A stretch of 64,000 bases of DNA, taken from contig JBFXGM010000009.1 of the NCBI GenBank assembly GCA_050178015.1, positions 72,667-136,666 of the forward strand, in the 5' to 3' direction. Every line of letters begins with the position of its first letter. Position 1 is the first letter of the stretch. The translations under genes were made by a program, and so were the position numbers. Shown piece by piece: positions 8,838 through 18,312 of this stretch. The stretch is from Gaoshiqia sp050178015. GTDB taxonomy: Bacteria > Bacteroidota > Bacteroidia > Bacteroidales > Prolixibacteraceae. The notes beneath the pieces are model-generated. The model worked only from the letters and a program-made list of their open reading frames with translations. It did not search any database and had not been told where the DNA came from.

Positions 8838-8875
8838 GAACTTCCTGCCCGCCTGACCAGTCGGGCAGGAAGTTC
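8838..8875. repeat. Perfect 14-bp stem-loop between ferredoxin gene and hcp
   Basis: GAACTTCCTGCCCG and its exact reverse complement are separated by a 10-bp loop. There is no T-tract, so it is unlikely to be a simple terminator; it resembles an extragenic palindrome and could set relative expression of the two genes. Part of the left arm with its flank (GGAACTTCCTGCCC) recurs at about 30400-30413. Confidence 0.75.
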
Positions 8876-8944
8876 AGGATGACCCGGCTCAAGAGTCTTT
8901 GGAATTTAAAAAAAATAAAAATTAAATATTAATAGAATTTAGTT

Positions 8945-10600
8945 ATGGAAAACATGTTTTGCTATCAGTGCCAGGAGGCATCAAAAGGAATTGGTTGTAC
9001 CATTAAAGGCGTTTGCGGAAAAACCAGCGACGTGGCCAACTTACAGGACACCCTGCTGTTCGTTTTGAAAGGAATTGCCATCCTGAACGGCCAGTTACAA
9101 ACAGTCGGCAAGGCTGAAAAAAGCGTAAACAAAGCCATCTTCGACGGTCTGTTCAGCACCATCACCAATGCCAACTTCGACCATACCGCATTTGTGATCC
9201 GCATCAAACGGATGCTGAAACTGCGCGACGAACTGAAAGCCAAAGTAGAAGCAGCTGGCCTATCGGTAGGCGCCCACGAATCGCTGCACTGGACTGCCTC
9301 AACCGGCGACGAATTTGAAGCCAAAGCACAGGAAGTAGGCGTTTTGAGCGAAAAGAACGAAGACGCTCGCTCGCTGAAAGAACTGATTATTTACGGCTTG
9401 AAAGGACTAGCTGCCTATGCTGAACATGCATACAACCTGAACCACGAAAAACAGGAAATCTTCGACTTTATGCAAGATGCCCTGGCCGCTACCACCAAAG
9501 ATTTGTCGGTTGACGAACTGGTTAACCTGACCCTCGAAACCGGTAAATTCGGTGTGGACGTGATGGCCCTGCTCGACGCTGCCAACACCTCGGCCTACGG
9601 AAACCCGGAAGTGACCAAAGTGAACATCGGCGTGCGCAACAACCCCGCGATCCTGATTTCGGGCCACGACCTGCGCGACATGGAAGACCTGCTGAAACAA
9701 ACCGAAGGTACCGGAGTGGATGTTTATACCCACAGCGAAATGTTGCCGGCCAACTACTATCCCGAGTTCAAGAAATACAAGAACCTGGTGGGCAACTACG
9801 GAAATGCCTGGTGGAAACAAAAAGAAGAATTCGAAACCTTCAACGGACCGATCCTGTTCACCACCAACTGCATTGTTCCGCCGCTGGAAAAAGCAACGTA
9901 CAAAGACCGCATTTACACCACCGGCGCCAGCGGACTGGCCGGATCGATGCACATCCCCGACCGCAAACCGGGCGAGATGAAAGATTTCTCGGCCATCATT
10001 GAACATGCCAAAAAATGCGCTGCCCCCACTGAAATCGAGAGTGGCGAGATTGTCGGCGGATTTGCTCACAATCAGGTATTCGAACTGGCCGGGCCGATTG
10101 TTGAAGCCGTGAAAACCGGCGCCATCCGTAAGTTCTTCGTAATGGCCGGTTGCGATGGGCGCATGATGAGCCGCGAATACTATACCGAGTTTGCTCAAAA
10201 ACTGCCGCAGGATACCGTGATCCTGACAGCCGGTTGTGCCAAATACCGCTACAACAAACTGCCCCTGGGCGACATCAACGGCATTCCGCGCGTGATCGAC
10301 GCCGGACAGTGCAACGACTCCTACTCACTGGCCGTGGTAGCGCTGAAACTGAAAGAAATCTTCGAACTGGAAGATGTGAACCAGCTGCCCATTGCCTACA
10401 ACATTGCCTGGTACGAACAAAAAGCGGTGATCGTATTGCTGGCCCTGCTGTACCTGGGCGTGAAAAACATCCACCTTGGACCAACCCTGCCGGCATTCCT
10501 GTCGCCAAACGTGGCCAACGTGCTGGTACAAAACTTCGGCATTGCCGGAATCACTACCGTGGATGAAGATATGAAACTGTTCCTGGGCGACGTAGCCTAA
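8945..10600 (+). CDS. hcp: Hydroxylamine reductase / hybrid cluster protein
   Basis: A 551-aa Hcp. The N-terminal cluster ligands are Cys6, Cys9, Cys18 and Cys24 (C-x2-C-x8-C-x5-C), the class I pattern of anaerobes. The C-terminal hybrid Fe-S-O cluster region carries FTTNC, TAGCAKYRYNK and GQCNDSY, which supply its Cys ligands. Hcp reduces hydroxylamine in vitro and acts as an NO reductase/S-nitrosylase in cells; here it fits protection from nitrosative stress under anaerobic conditions. The upstream ferredoxin-like protein is the likely redox partner, and the divergent Crp/Fnr protein the likely regulator. The 163-bp gap with a stable hairpin means hcp may also have its own promoter, as the region just before the ATG is very A/T-rich. 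Confidence 0.96.
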   Translation: MENMFCYQCQEASKGIGCTIKGVCGKTSDVANLQDTLLFVLKGIAILNGQLQTVGKAEKSVNKAIFDGLFSTITNANFDHTAFVIRIKRMLKLRDELKAKVEAAGLSVGAHESLHWTASTGDEFEAKAQEVGVLSEKNEDARSLKELIIYGLKGLAAYAEHAYNLNHEKQEIFDFMQDALAATTKDLSVDELVNLTLETGKFGVDVMALLDAANTSAYGNPEVTKVNIGVRNNPAILISGHDLRDMEDLLKQTEGTGVDVYTHSEMLPANYYPEFKKYKNLVGNYGNAWWKQKEEFETFNGPILFTTNCIVPPLEKATYKDRIYTTGASGLAGSMHIPDRKPGEMKDFSAIIEHAKKCAAPTEIESGEIVGGFAHNQVFELAGPIVEAVKTGAIRKFFVMAGCDGRMMSREYYTEFAQKLPQDTVILTAGCAKYRYNKLPLGDINGIPRVIDAGQCNDSYSLAVVALKLKEIFELEDVNQLPIAYNIAWYEQKAVIVLLALLYLGVKNIHLGPTLPAFLSPNVANVLVQNFGIAGITTVDEDMKLFLGDVA

Positions 10601-10653
10601 GCAAACTGGTTTTCATGATAGGTTGAGTGAATGATTGGAAGGTAGAAAACGGG

Positions 10654-10680
10654 AGGGCTGTCCGCAAGGACGCCCTTTCG
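10654..10680 (+). terminator. Candidate hcp terminator
   Basis: AGGGCTGTCC, loop GCAA, GGACGCCCT forms a hairpin with one bulged T, followed by a T-rich but interrupted tail. It lies 54 bp after the hcp stop. Confidence 0.5.
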
Positions 10681-10818
10681 TGCTTTTACGGGTGGCGCGG
10701 ATCCTGCCCCGCCCAAGGCAAATTTGTAATGTGTGCCTTATCCGGCAAAAATTCCAATTCCAAATCTGTTGAATCGCACACCGATTACAGATCGGCACGT
10801 GCAAGGAGAAGGATAATT

Positions 10819-10987
10819 AGCAGCAGCGCTGCGAAATATTTGTAGCTGCGCATGTCACAAATAAATTAAAGGTGCAGCGCACCGAAATATTTAGCATCGA
10901 AAAAGACGAAATAAGGTTAGCGGTGCGCTGCACCTTTTGTTTATGTGGCTATATTCATTCTACAAATATAGCAGTGCTCTGCACCTG
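10819..10987. repeat. Cluster of REP-like palindromic repeats
   Basis: At least four copies of a unit resembling GGTGCAGCGCACC plus GAAATATTTGTAG are present: about 10820-10847 and 10871-10895 on the plus strand, and 10921-10933 and 10953-10986 on the minus strand. The second and third form a perfect 17-bp inverted repeat (10868-10884 and 10921-10937, spacer 36 bp), and each core is itself nearly self-complementary. Confidence 0.8.
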
Positions 10988-11209
10988 TTCCGCTATACGT
11001 TCTATCGGTTCCTTTCGGCCCCCGATGGGATCGCACCTTTGCGACATACGCCAATTCTACTTGCACATCCCGGCCCTAAAACTTTTATTTTCATGCTCTT
11101 TCTTTACCGATTGCGTGTAAAAGGAATCAACCTCCTGCGATCCTGCTTTTAAAAACGTGTTAATGTCACTGTCTGATTGGCTGTTAAAAACGTTTAATTT
11201 CCGTTTCGG

Positions 11210-11242
11210 TTTGGTCTCAGTTGAAAGAATATATTATCTTCG
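11210..11242 (+). promoter_or_regulatory. Candidate promoter of the DUF2723 operon
   Basis: TTTG at 11210-11213 and TATCTTCG at 11235-11242 resemble the -33 TTTG and -7 TAnnTTTG elements. The 21-bp spacing is slightly long. The gene ATG lies 126 bp downstream, leaving a long leader. Confidence 0.45.
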
Positions 11243-11367
11243 CAAACATAAAATTTAAAAGCCACACAGGCAGCCACTTTGAGGTTGTCGCGGGCCAATC
11301 AACAAACAACATTTTCAGGCTTGTTCTCTGTCGGTCAGGGGCAAGCCGAACCGAAAAAACGATCCAG

Positions 11368-14300
11368 ATGAAGAACTACAAATTGCTGAATCTTGTCACA
11401 GGCTGGGTGACTTTTGCAATTGCCGCCGTAACCTATCTATCGACCATTGAGCCAACAGCCAGTTTTTGGGACTGCGGCGAGTTTATCACGACCTCGTTTA
11501 AGCTGGAAGTAGGTCATCCCCCGGGCGCCCCGTTCTTCATGATCCTGGGCCGGTTCTTCACCTTGTTTGGCGACGCCCCGCAGGCAGGCATGCTCATCAA
11601 TGCCTTGTCGGCCCTGGCCAGTGCCTTCACCATTTTATTCCTGTTCTGGTCCATCACCCACCTGGCCAAAAAGATGGTTTCGGGCGAAGCGGAACTCAGC
11701 ATGGGACAAACCATTGCCATTCTGGGAAGCGGCGCGGTAGGCGCGTTAGCCTACACCTTTTCGGACACCTTTTGGTTTTCGGCTGTTGAAGGCGAAGTAT
11801 ATGCCTCGTCGTCGCTGCTCACGGCCATTGTTTTCTGGGCAATCCTGAAATGGGAAAACGTGGCCGACGAGCCCCATGCCAACCGTTGGATCATCTTTAT
11901 CGCTTACATGGTAGGGCTTTCCATCGGCGTCCACCTGCTTAACCTGCTGGCCATCCCGGCGATCGTTTTTGTATATTATTTCAAAAAATACAAGCCCACC
12001 CGCAACGGTATCGTCACCAGCTTTGTGGTTTCACTCCTGCTACTGGGGCTCATCATGTACGGCATTGTGCCGGGTATTGTGAAGGTGGCCTCCTGGTTCG
12101 AGCTGCTGTTTACCAACGCGCTCGGATTGCCGTTCAACACCGGGGTCATTGTTTACGCCATTCTTCTTACCGGACTGGTTGTTTACGGCATTTACTACAC
12201 GATGAAAAAGAACCTGGTGCTCTGGAACACCGTTTTGGTGGCCTTCACCGTGATCCTGATCGGATACTCATCGTTTGCCATGATCGTCATCCGCTCGTCG
12301 GCCAACCCGCCGATGGACCAAAACAGCCCCGACAACGTATTTTCGCTGCTGGGCTACCTGAACCGTGAACAATACGGCGACCGTCCGCTGATTTTCGGAC
12401 AGCATTACAGCACGCCGCTCGACAGCCGCACCCCGTATGTAAACGACAAGCCTTACTACATCCAGAAAGACGGCAAATACGTGGTGGCCGACATGCGCCA
12501 GAAACCCAATTACGACTCGCGCTACACCACCTTCTTCCCGCGCATGTGGAGCAAGCAGGACGACCACATTCAGGACTATAAAAGCTGGGCAGGCATAACC
12601 GGAAAAAAAGTAAGCATTACCGGGCCTGAGGGTGAACCCCAAACCATTGAACTGCCCACTTTCGGCGACAACCTGACGTTCTTTGTACGTTACCAGATCG
12701 TACACATGTACTTCCGCTATTTCATGTGGAACTTCGCGGGACGCCAGAACGACATTCAGGGGCACGGCGACATCCTCAGCGGCAACTGGATCAGCGGCAT
12801 CAACTTTATCGACTCGGCCCGCCTGGGCGACCAGAAATCGCTGCCCGACCACCTGAAAAACAACAAAGGCCGCAATGCCTATTATTTCCTGCCCTTGTTG
12901 CTTGGATTGATCGGCGCCTTCTTTCACTATAAACGAAACCAAAAAGATTTTTGGGTGGTGATGTTGCTGTTTATCATGACCGGTCTGGCCATTGTAGTTT
13001 ACCTGAACCAATACCCGCATCAGCCGCGCGAACGCGATTACGCCTATGCCGGTTCGTTTTACGCGTTTGCCATTTGGATCGGCATCGGGGTGATGGCCCT
13101 GGCCGAAGCCCTGAAACGCAAGCTGCCCGAAACCGTCAGCGCTATCGGCGTGTCGGTAATTAGTTTGGTGCTGGTGCCCGGCATCATGGCCAGCGAAAAC
13201 CGGGACGACCACGACCGCTCGAACCGCTACACCGCCCGCGACTTTGGCGCCAACTACCTGAACAGCTGCGACCCCAATGCCGTGATCTTTACCAACGGCG
13301 ATAACGATACCTTCCCGCTGTGGTACAACCAGGAAGTGGAAGGCGTGCGCACCGATGTACGGGTGTGTAACCTGAGCTACCTGCAAACCGACTGGTACAT
13401 CGACCAAATGCGGAGCAAGGCTTACGAATCGGAACCGTTGCCCATCACCTTCACCCACGACCAATATGTGCAGGGCACACGCGATGTGGTTTACCTGCTG
13501 AACGACCCGCGCCTGAAAGGAGCCGTGGAACTGAAAAAAGCCCTCGACTTTGTTCGCGACGACAACCCGCAAACCAAACTTGCACAGGCAGACAATGCCT
13601 CATATATCCCATCCAAAAGACTGTTTATTACGGTGGACAAAGAAGCGGTAATCCGCAACAAAGTGGTACCCGAATCGATGTACGACCAAATCGTCGATAC
13701 CATTTTTATTGACTTTGGCAACCGCAACTACCTGGTGAAAGACGAACTGATGGTGCTCGACATGCTGGCCAACTCCAACTGGGAGCGCCCCCTCTATTTT
13801 GCCATTACCGTTGGCCGCGACAAATACCTCGGCTTGCAGGACTACTTTATGCTGGAAGGGTTTGCCTATCGCTTTACACCCGTGAGGACACAAAGCTCCG
13901 GCTTGTATTTTGGCGGCGTGAACACCGATAAAATGTACGACAAGCTGATGCACAGCTTCAGCTGGGGCAACATGAACGATCCCGAGGTTTATATCGATGA
14001 GAACAACCAGCGGATGATGATGAACATCCGCAACAACTTCAACCGCCTGGCAGAAAACCTGGTCAACGAAGGTAAAGCGGACTCGGCCATCGAGGTGCTC
14101 GACCGCAACCTGGAGCTGATCCCGCACAGCGTGGTGGCGGTCAATTATTTCTCGCAGCAAATTGCCGAGAACTATTTTGCCGCAGGCGCAAACGAAAAGG
14201 GCGTTGAACTGATGACCGAAATTTATGACACGTATAAAGCCGAGATGGAGTATTATTTGTCGCTCGACGATAAATTTACGCCTTCGGTGGACGAGGAAAT

Positions 14301-14427
14301 CCAGCGCATCCTCTACTTCCTGCGCGAGATGGCGTTGATCTCGGGCAAGCACGGACAAGAGGAACTGTCGAAAACCATTACGGAATCGTTTAATAACTAT
14401 TTAAATCAATACAGTACACTGAATTAA
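11368..14427 (+). CDS. DUF2723 multi-pass membrane protein, GT-C glycosyltransferase-like
   Basis: A 1019-aa inner-membrane protein. The first ~600 residues contain about 12 hydrophobic segments. The early loop (TIEPTASFWDCGEFITTSF) carries the acidic residues expected near the first helix in GT-C/PMT-like lipid-dependent sugar transferases. The last ~400 residues are soluble and include NGDNDTFPLWY and a TPR-like helical end. Related proteins are thought to glycosylate exported proteins or lipids, but the donor and acceptor are unknown. The ATG at 11368 is chosen because MKNYKLLNLVTGW begins the first helix; the upstream TTG extension has no support. It overlaps the deacetylase gene by 1 bp (TAATG), so the two are translationally coupled. 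Confidence 0.85.
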   Translation: MKNYKLLNLVTGWVTFAIAAVTYLSTIEPTASFWDCGEFITTSFKLEVGHPPGAPFFMILGRFFTLFGDAPQAGMLINALSALASAFTILFLFWSITHLAKKMVSGEAELSMGQTIAILGSGAVGALAYTFSDTFWFSAVEGEVYASSSLLTAIVFWAILKWENVADEPHANRWIIFIAYMVGLSIGVHLLNLLAIPAIVFVYYFKKYKPTRNGIVTSFVVSLLLLGLIMYGIVPGIVKVASWFELLFTNALGLPFNTGVIVYAILLTGLVVYGIYYTMKKNLVLWNTVLVAFTVILIGYSSFAMIVIRSSANPPMDQNSPDNVFSLLGYLNREQYGDRPLIFGQHYSTPLDSRTPYVNDKPYYIQKDGKYVVADMRQKPNYDSRYTTFFPRMWSKQDDHIQDYKSWAGITGKKVSITGPEGEPQTIELPTFGDNLTFFVRYQIVHMYFRYFMWNFAGRQNDIQGHGDILSGNWISGINFIDSARLGDQKSLPDHLKNNKGRNAYYFLPLLLGLIGAFFHYKRNQKDFWVVMLLFIMTGLAIVVYLNQYPHQPRERDYAYAGSFYAFAIWIGIGVMALAEALKRKLPETVSAIGVSVISLVLVPGIMASENRDDHDRSNRYTARDFGANYLNSCDPNAVIFTNGDNDTFPLWYNQEVEGVRTDVRVCNLSYLQTDWYIDQMRSKAYESEPLPITFTHDQYVQGTRDVVYLLNDPRLKGAVELKKALDFVRDDNPQTKLAQADNASYIPSKRLFITVDKEAVIRNKVVPESMYDQIVDTIFIDFGNRNYLVKDELMVLDMLANSNWERPLYFAITVGRDKYLGLQDYFMLEGFAYRFTPVRTQSSGLYFGGVNTDKMYDKLMHSFSWGNMNDPEVYIDENNQRMMMNIRNNFNRLAENLVNEGKADSAIEVLDRNLELIPHSVVAVNYFSQQIAENYFAAGANEKGVELMTEIYDTYKAEMEYYLSLDDKFTPSVDEEIQRILYFLREMALISGKHGQEELSKTITESFNNYLNQYSTLN

Positions 14428-15092
14428 TGTTGCGTTTCGATCCCAGGATACAGGTACCATCATTTCTGACCGGCATATTGCCCGGGGCGCTCTGGCGGGG
14501 ACCATCTGCCGGGAGGCAGGTTTTCCTGACCTTCGACGACGGCCCGGTGCCCGAAGTCACCCCTTGGGTGCTCGACCTGTTGAAACGCGAAAACATACCG
14601 GCCTGCTTTTTTTGCGTGGGCGAGAATGTGCAGCGCCATCCCGATTTGTATCAGCAAATCCTGGACGACGGCCACCTGACGGGCAACCACAGTTTCAACC
14701 ACATCCAGGGAATGAAAACTACCGATGCCGACTATTTGTCCAATATTGAGAAGGCAGCCCGGTACATCGATTCACCCTTCTTCAGGCCGCCCCACGGTTT
14801 TTTGCGCCGTTCTCAATTCCGGCAGCTGCGCCAAAAATACCAGGTGGTAATGTGGGACGTGGTCAGCAGGGACTACATGCCCAGCCTGTCGCCGGAGCAG
14901 GTGGTACGCAATGTGCTCAACTTCGTGCGACCGGGATCGGTCATCATTTTTCACGATTCGCTGAAAGCAAAGAAAAACCTGTACGCGGCCCTGCCGGTTG
15001 TCATTCAGGCCCTGAAAGAGAAAGGTTACAGCTTCGGAAGGTTGGCGGATGCCCTGAAAGCAGAAGACCTCATTCAAAAAAATAAAAACTGA
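14427..15092 (+). CDS. Polysaccharide deacetylase (NodB domain, CE4)
   Basis: A 221-aa protein consisting almost only of the NodB homology domain. Motif 1 is LTFDDGP (catalytic base and metal Asp), motif 2 HSFNH (metal His pair), motif 3 FRPPHG, and the closing motif has IIFHDS. This is a metal-dependent carbohydrate N- or O-deacetylase. No signal peptide is evident, unlike secreted chitin/peptidoglycan deacetylases, so it may act on a cytoplasmic or membrane-linked intermediate. Its 1-bp overlap with the DUF2723 membrane protein suggests both modify the same glycan, which is inference. purD follows 18 bp later. Confidence 0.9.
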   Translation: MLRFDPRIQVPSFLTGILPGALWRGPSAGRQVFLTFDDGPVPEVTPWVLDLLKRENIPACFFCVGENVQRHPDLYQQILDDGHLTGNHSFNHIQGMKTTDADYLSNIEKAARYIDSPFFRPPHGFLRRSQFRQLRQKYQVVMWDVVSRDYMPSLSPEQVVRNVLNFVRPGSVIIFHDSLKAKKNLYAALPVVIQALKEKGYSFGRLADALKAEDLIQKNKN

Positions 15093-15110
15093 AAAGATAA
15101 AATATCGATC

Positions 15111-16382
15111 ATGATGAATATACTTGTTGTTGGTTCAGGAGGAAGAGAACATGCGATGGCATGGAAGATAAAACAATCCCCAAAAGTAAATCAGCTTTTT
15201 ATTGCACCCGGAAATGCAGGCACAGCCAGCCTGGGCGAGAACATCCCGGTAGGGGTTTCCGATTTCGCAGGACTGAAAAAAGTAATCCTGGAAAAGAAAA
15301 TCGACCTGGTGTTGATTGGCCCGGAGGTGCCGCTGGTAGAGGGCCTGCACGACTTCATCCTGGCCGATGCCGAGCTGAAACACCTGAAAGTAGTTGGCCC
15401 GCAACAAGAAGGAGCCCGGCTGGAAGGAAGCAAAGATTTCGCCAAAGCCTTTATGCAACGCCATAACATTCCTACGGCCAAATACCTGACCGTAACACCT
15501 CAAAATCTGGCCGAAGGGCTTGACTTTCTGAAAACCATGCAAGCCCCCTACGTGCTGAAAGCCGACGGACTGGCTGCCGGAAAAGGTGTACTCATCATCG
15601 ACAACCTGCCCGACGCGCAAGCCTCGCTGAAGGAAATGCTGGCCGGACAGTTTGGCGCTGCCAGCAGCAAAGTGGTGATCGAAGAGTTTTTGTCGGGTGT
15701 GGAGCTTTCCGTATTTGCCATCACGGATGGAAAAGACTACCAAATTTTACCCGAAGCCAAAGACTACAAGCGCATTGGCGAAGGCGACACCGGCCTGAAC
15801 ACCGGCGGCATGGGCGCCATCAGCCCGGTATCGTTTGCCGATCAGGCTTTCATGAAAAAAGTAGAAGACCGTATCATCAGGCCAACGGTGAAAGGCTTGC
15901 AGGAAGACAATATTCCTTACAATGGCTTCGTCTTTTTTGGCCTGATCAATTGTGGCGGCGAACCGTATGTGATTGAATACAACGTGCGCATGGGCGATCC
16001 CGAGACCGAGGCCGTCATGCTGCGTATCCAGTCCGATTTTGTGGACTTGCTCGAAGCGGCGGCCAACGGCACCATGGCCTCGCAAGCCATTGCGATTGAC
16101 AATCGTTCGGCCGTAACCGTGATGCTGGTATCGGGCGGCTATCCGGGCGACTACACCAAAGGCCTCCCCATGAGCGGTTTCGACCAAACCGAAGGAAGCA
16201 TCCTGTTCCACGCCGGCACCAAACAGGCAGGCAGCGACGTAGTGACCGACGGCGGGCGTGTACTGGCCATCAGCTCGTATGGCAGCAGCATGAACGAAGC
16301 GCTGGCCCAATCGTATGCCAATGCCGAAAAAATCAGTTTCGAAGGAAAATATTACCGGAAAGACCTGGGCTTCGACCTGTAA
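15111..16382 (+). CDS. purD: Phosphoribosylamine--glycine ligase
   Basis: A 423-aa GAR synthetase that joins phosphoribosylamine and glycine with ATP in purine synthesis. GSGGREHA near the N-terminus is the phosphate-binding loop, KADGLAAGKGV is the ATP-grasp lysine segment, and NTGGMGAISP plus EYNVRMGDPETE are family signatures for nucleotide and metal binding. The length is normal. Two adjacent ATGs at 15111 and 15114 are both possible starts. It lies in a plus-strand run with the deacetylase upstream and a membrane protein 11 bp downstream. Confidence 0.96.
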   Translation: MMNILVVGSGGREHAMAWKIKQSPKVNQLFIAPGNAGTASLGENIPVGVSDFAGLKKVILEKKIDLVLIGPEVPLVEGLHDFILADAELKHLKVVGPQQEGARLEGSKDFAKAFMQRHNIPTAKYLTVTPQNLAEGLDFLKTMQAPYVLKADGLAAGKGVLIIDNLPDAQASLKEMLAGQFGAASSKVVIEEFLSGVELSVFAITDGKDYQILPEAKDYKRIGEGDTGLNTGGMGAISPVSFADQAFMKKVEDRIIRPTVKGLQEDNIPYNGFVFFGLINCGGEPYVIEYNVRMGDPETEAVMLRIQSDFVDLLEAAANGTMASQAIAIDNRSAVTVMLVSGGYPGDYTKGLPMSGFDQTEGSILFHAGTKQAGSDVVTDGGRVLAISSYGSSMNEALAQSYANAEKISFEGKYYRKDLGFDL

Positions 16383-16393
16383 AAAAAGAAAAG

Positions 16394-17380
16394 ATGTTAT
16401 TACGGTTTTTAAAAAGCAACCAGGCTTATCACTTCGTGTTCATTCCGTTGATGATCGTAGCTTTGTGGGTACGCTCCTGGTTGCATCCTGCTATCTTTCC
16501 GTTTTTTGAGGGAGAAAACCGGATGCTGCTATACCGGCCCGTTCACCAGCTGCTGAACGGTTCGGCTATGGCAAACGCCGTGGCGGCCATGCTTTTTGCG
16601 ATGTTGCTGGCCTTTATGATGCTTCGCCTGAACACCGTTTTTGCATTCATCCGGGTACGCACCTTTTTGCCATCCAATATTTTTGTGCTCATTATCAGTG
16701 GTCTGCTGCTGGCACACACGCTGCATCCCGTTTATTTCGGCGCGCTGTTTTTGTTGTTGGCCACCGAACGGATTTTCAGTGCTTACGAAAGTCAGCAAAT
16801 TCATTCCAACGCGTTTGATGCCGGTTTTCTGATCAGCGTAGGATCGTTGTTCTATTTCAGCCTGATCTTCTATTTTCCGGTGATTTGGATCGGCCTGCTG
16901 CTCATCCGCAAAAGTCCGGAATGGCGTCATTTTGCGTTGGCACTGACCGGCGCTCTTGTGCCTTGGCTGTTTGCCTTTTCGTATTACTTTTTAACCGACA
17001 GCCTGCCCGAACTGGCTACGACGATCAACCAAAACCTGGTCACCCCAAATAACTTGTTACAACAAGGAAGCTTCAACCACCTGATTTACCTCGGCTTTCT
17101 GATCCTGTTAATCCTGCCGGGCAGCTTTTTCCTGATCGGGCAGATTGACGAAAAGAAAATCAGCACCCGCAAGTACTTCCAGATCTTCTTTGTCATTTTC
17201 CTGACTTCGGTAGCCCTGTTGCTGGTTGTTCCTGCCGTTTCGCTCGAAATACTGGTCATCATGGCCATCCCGCTCACCTTTCTGATCTCGAATTACCTGA
17301 TTTATATGCGCAGGCAATTCTGGGGCAATGTGCTGCTCTTCCTTTTCCTTGGTCTGATCATTTACCTGCAATTTACCTGA
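16394..17380 (+). CDS. Multi-pass membrane protein, DUF6427-like
   Basis: A 328-aa protein with about ten hydrophobic segments and short polar loops; LRNTVFAF-like and LLLIRKSPEWR stretches resemble the Bacteroidota DUF6427 family often found near purine genes. It starts 11 bp after purD and probably shares its transcript. No catalytic or transport motif is visible, so the function is unknown. A hairpin terminator follows, ending the plus-strand run from 11368. Confidence 0.65.
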   Translation: MLLRFLKSNQAYHFVFIPLMIVALWVRSWLHPAIFPFFEGENRMLLYRPVHQLLNGSAMANAVAAMLFAMLLAFMMLRLNTVFAFIRVRTFLPSNIFVLIISGLLLAHTLHPVYFGALFLLLATERIFSAYESQQIHSNAFDAGFLISVGSLFYFSLIFYFPVIWIGLLLIRKSPEWRHFALALTGALVPWLFAFSYYFLTDSLPELATTINQNLVTPNNLLQQGSFNHLIYLGFLILLILPGSFFLIGQIDEKKISTRKYFQIFFVIFLTSVALLLVVPAVSLEILVIMAIPLTFLISNYLIYMRRQFWGNVLLFLFLGLIIYLQFT

Positions 17381-17435
17381 GTGTACCCGGCAAAAACAAC
17401 TGAGCATTGAAAGCACCTGCTAAAAGCACCAAAAA

Positions 17436-17466
17436 GAAATCCGGCCTGCCCTGCAAACCGGATTTC
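17436..17466. terminator. Bidirectional terminator between convergent genes
   Basis: GAAATCCGG (17436-17444) and CCGGATTTC (17458-17466) form a 9-bp stem with a 13-bp loop, preceded by an A-run that gives a U-tract to minus-strand transcripts of the OmpA gene (stop at 17491). Confidence 0.7.
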
Positions 17467-17490
17467 AACTATCCTGTAAAAAAGTAGTTC

Positions 17491-18165
17491 TTAATTGCCT
17501 GCAGCCTCGGCTTCGGCTTCCGAGATCATTTTTTCGTTTGCTGTAATAACGAATTCCACCCGGCGGTTTTGTGTCCGCCCTGTTTCGGTAGCATTGTCAT
17601 ATTTCGGACTCAGCTCGCCATACCCTTTGGTGGTAACCCGGTTGGCGCCAACACCTTTCTTCAGTAAATAAGAAGAAACAGAACCGGCGCGTTGTTCCGA
17701 CAAGGTTTGGTTGTATGCCTCAGAACCACTGCTGTCGGTGTGTCCCTGAATTTCGATGTCGGTGTCGGGATATTCACTCAGGATAATGTACAGCTTGTCG
17801 AGGTTTGCCGTAGCATCACCGGTCAGGCTAAAGCTGTTCAAGGCGAACAGCACGCTGCTGTCAAATTCAACCATGATGCCTTCGCCCACGCGTTCCACCT
17901 TGGCATCCGGAACCGACTGCTGGATGGCCTCTGCTTGCTTATCCATTTTACGGCCGATAACAGCACCTGTTGTCCCGCCAACTGCGGCGCCAATTACGGC
18001 TCCAAGGGCTGTATTTCCTGAAACCTTACCCACAACTGCCCCCAGGGCACCTCCACCAGCCACGCCTATGGCTGCGCCTTTCTGGGCATTGTTCATTGAG
18101 GCACAACCGCTCATGAAAAGGGAAACGGCCAACAATCCTCCAATAAAAGCATTTCTTGTTTTCAT
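17491..18165 (-). CDS. OmpA-family lipoprotein with glycine-zipper region
   Basis: A 224-aa outer-membrane lipoprotein. It has a lipobox (LFMSGC), then a glycine-zipper segment at about residues 30-75 (repeated G-x3-G, AAIGVAGGGALGAVVGK), then an OmpA/MotB peptidoglycan-binding domain (about 105-215) with GHTDSSGSEAYNQTLSEQRA, the Asp and Arg of which bind diaminopimelate. It resembles YiaD-type proteins that tether the outer membrane to the cell wall. The start at 18165 (MKTRNAF) is preferred over the ORF start nine bases upstream. It is probably transcribed on its own. Confidence 0.9.
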   Translation of the reverse strand: MKTRNAFIGGLLAVSLFMSGCASMNNAQKGAAIGVAGGGALGAVVGKVSGNTALGAVIGAAVGGTTGAVIGRKMDKQAEAIQQSVPDAKVERVGEGIMVEFDSSVLFALNSFSLTGDATANLDKLYIILSEYPDTDIEIQGHTDSSGSEAYNQTLSEQRAGSVSSYLLKKGVGANRVTTKGYGELSPKYDNATETGRTQNRRVEFVITANEKMISEAEAEAAGN

Positions 18166-18312
18166 GAATAACATTTTTAGTGTATATCAAATGTAATGGC
18201 AAAAATTCAATGAATAAAGCAAATTCACGCAAAATCCAAAATGGACTAACGAAAAACCTAACCGGCTGCACTGCCTGAAAGAAAAGAATTCTCCGGGGAG
18301 GGTTCCCTGGGT

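Larger units (their letters stand above)
10601..11209. other. Intergenic region with repeats, no gene seen
   Basis: This 600-bp stretch after hcp holds a hairpin terminator candidate and a cluster of REP-like palindromes. Small ORFs here (for example 10872-11120) are built from palindromes and have no family features, so no gene is called. Confidence 0.6.

Noticed and set aside
10819..10987. rRNA or tRNA gene
   Set aside because: No cloverleaf or rRNA core; the structure is explained by palindromic repeats.
12268..13572. Minus-strand 434-aa ORF
   Set aside because: It is the antisense shadow of the DUF2723 membrane protein gene in GC-rich codons.
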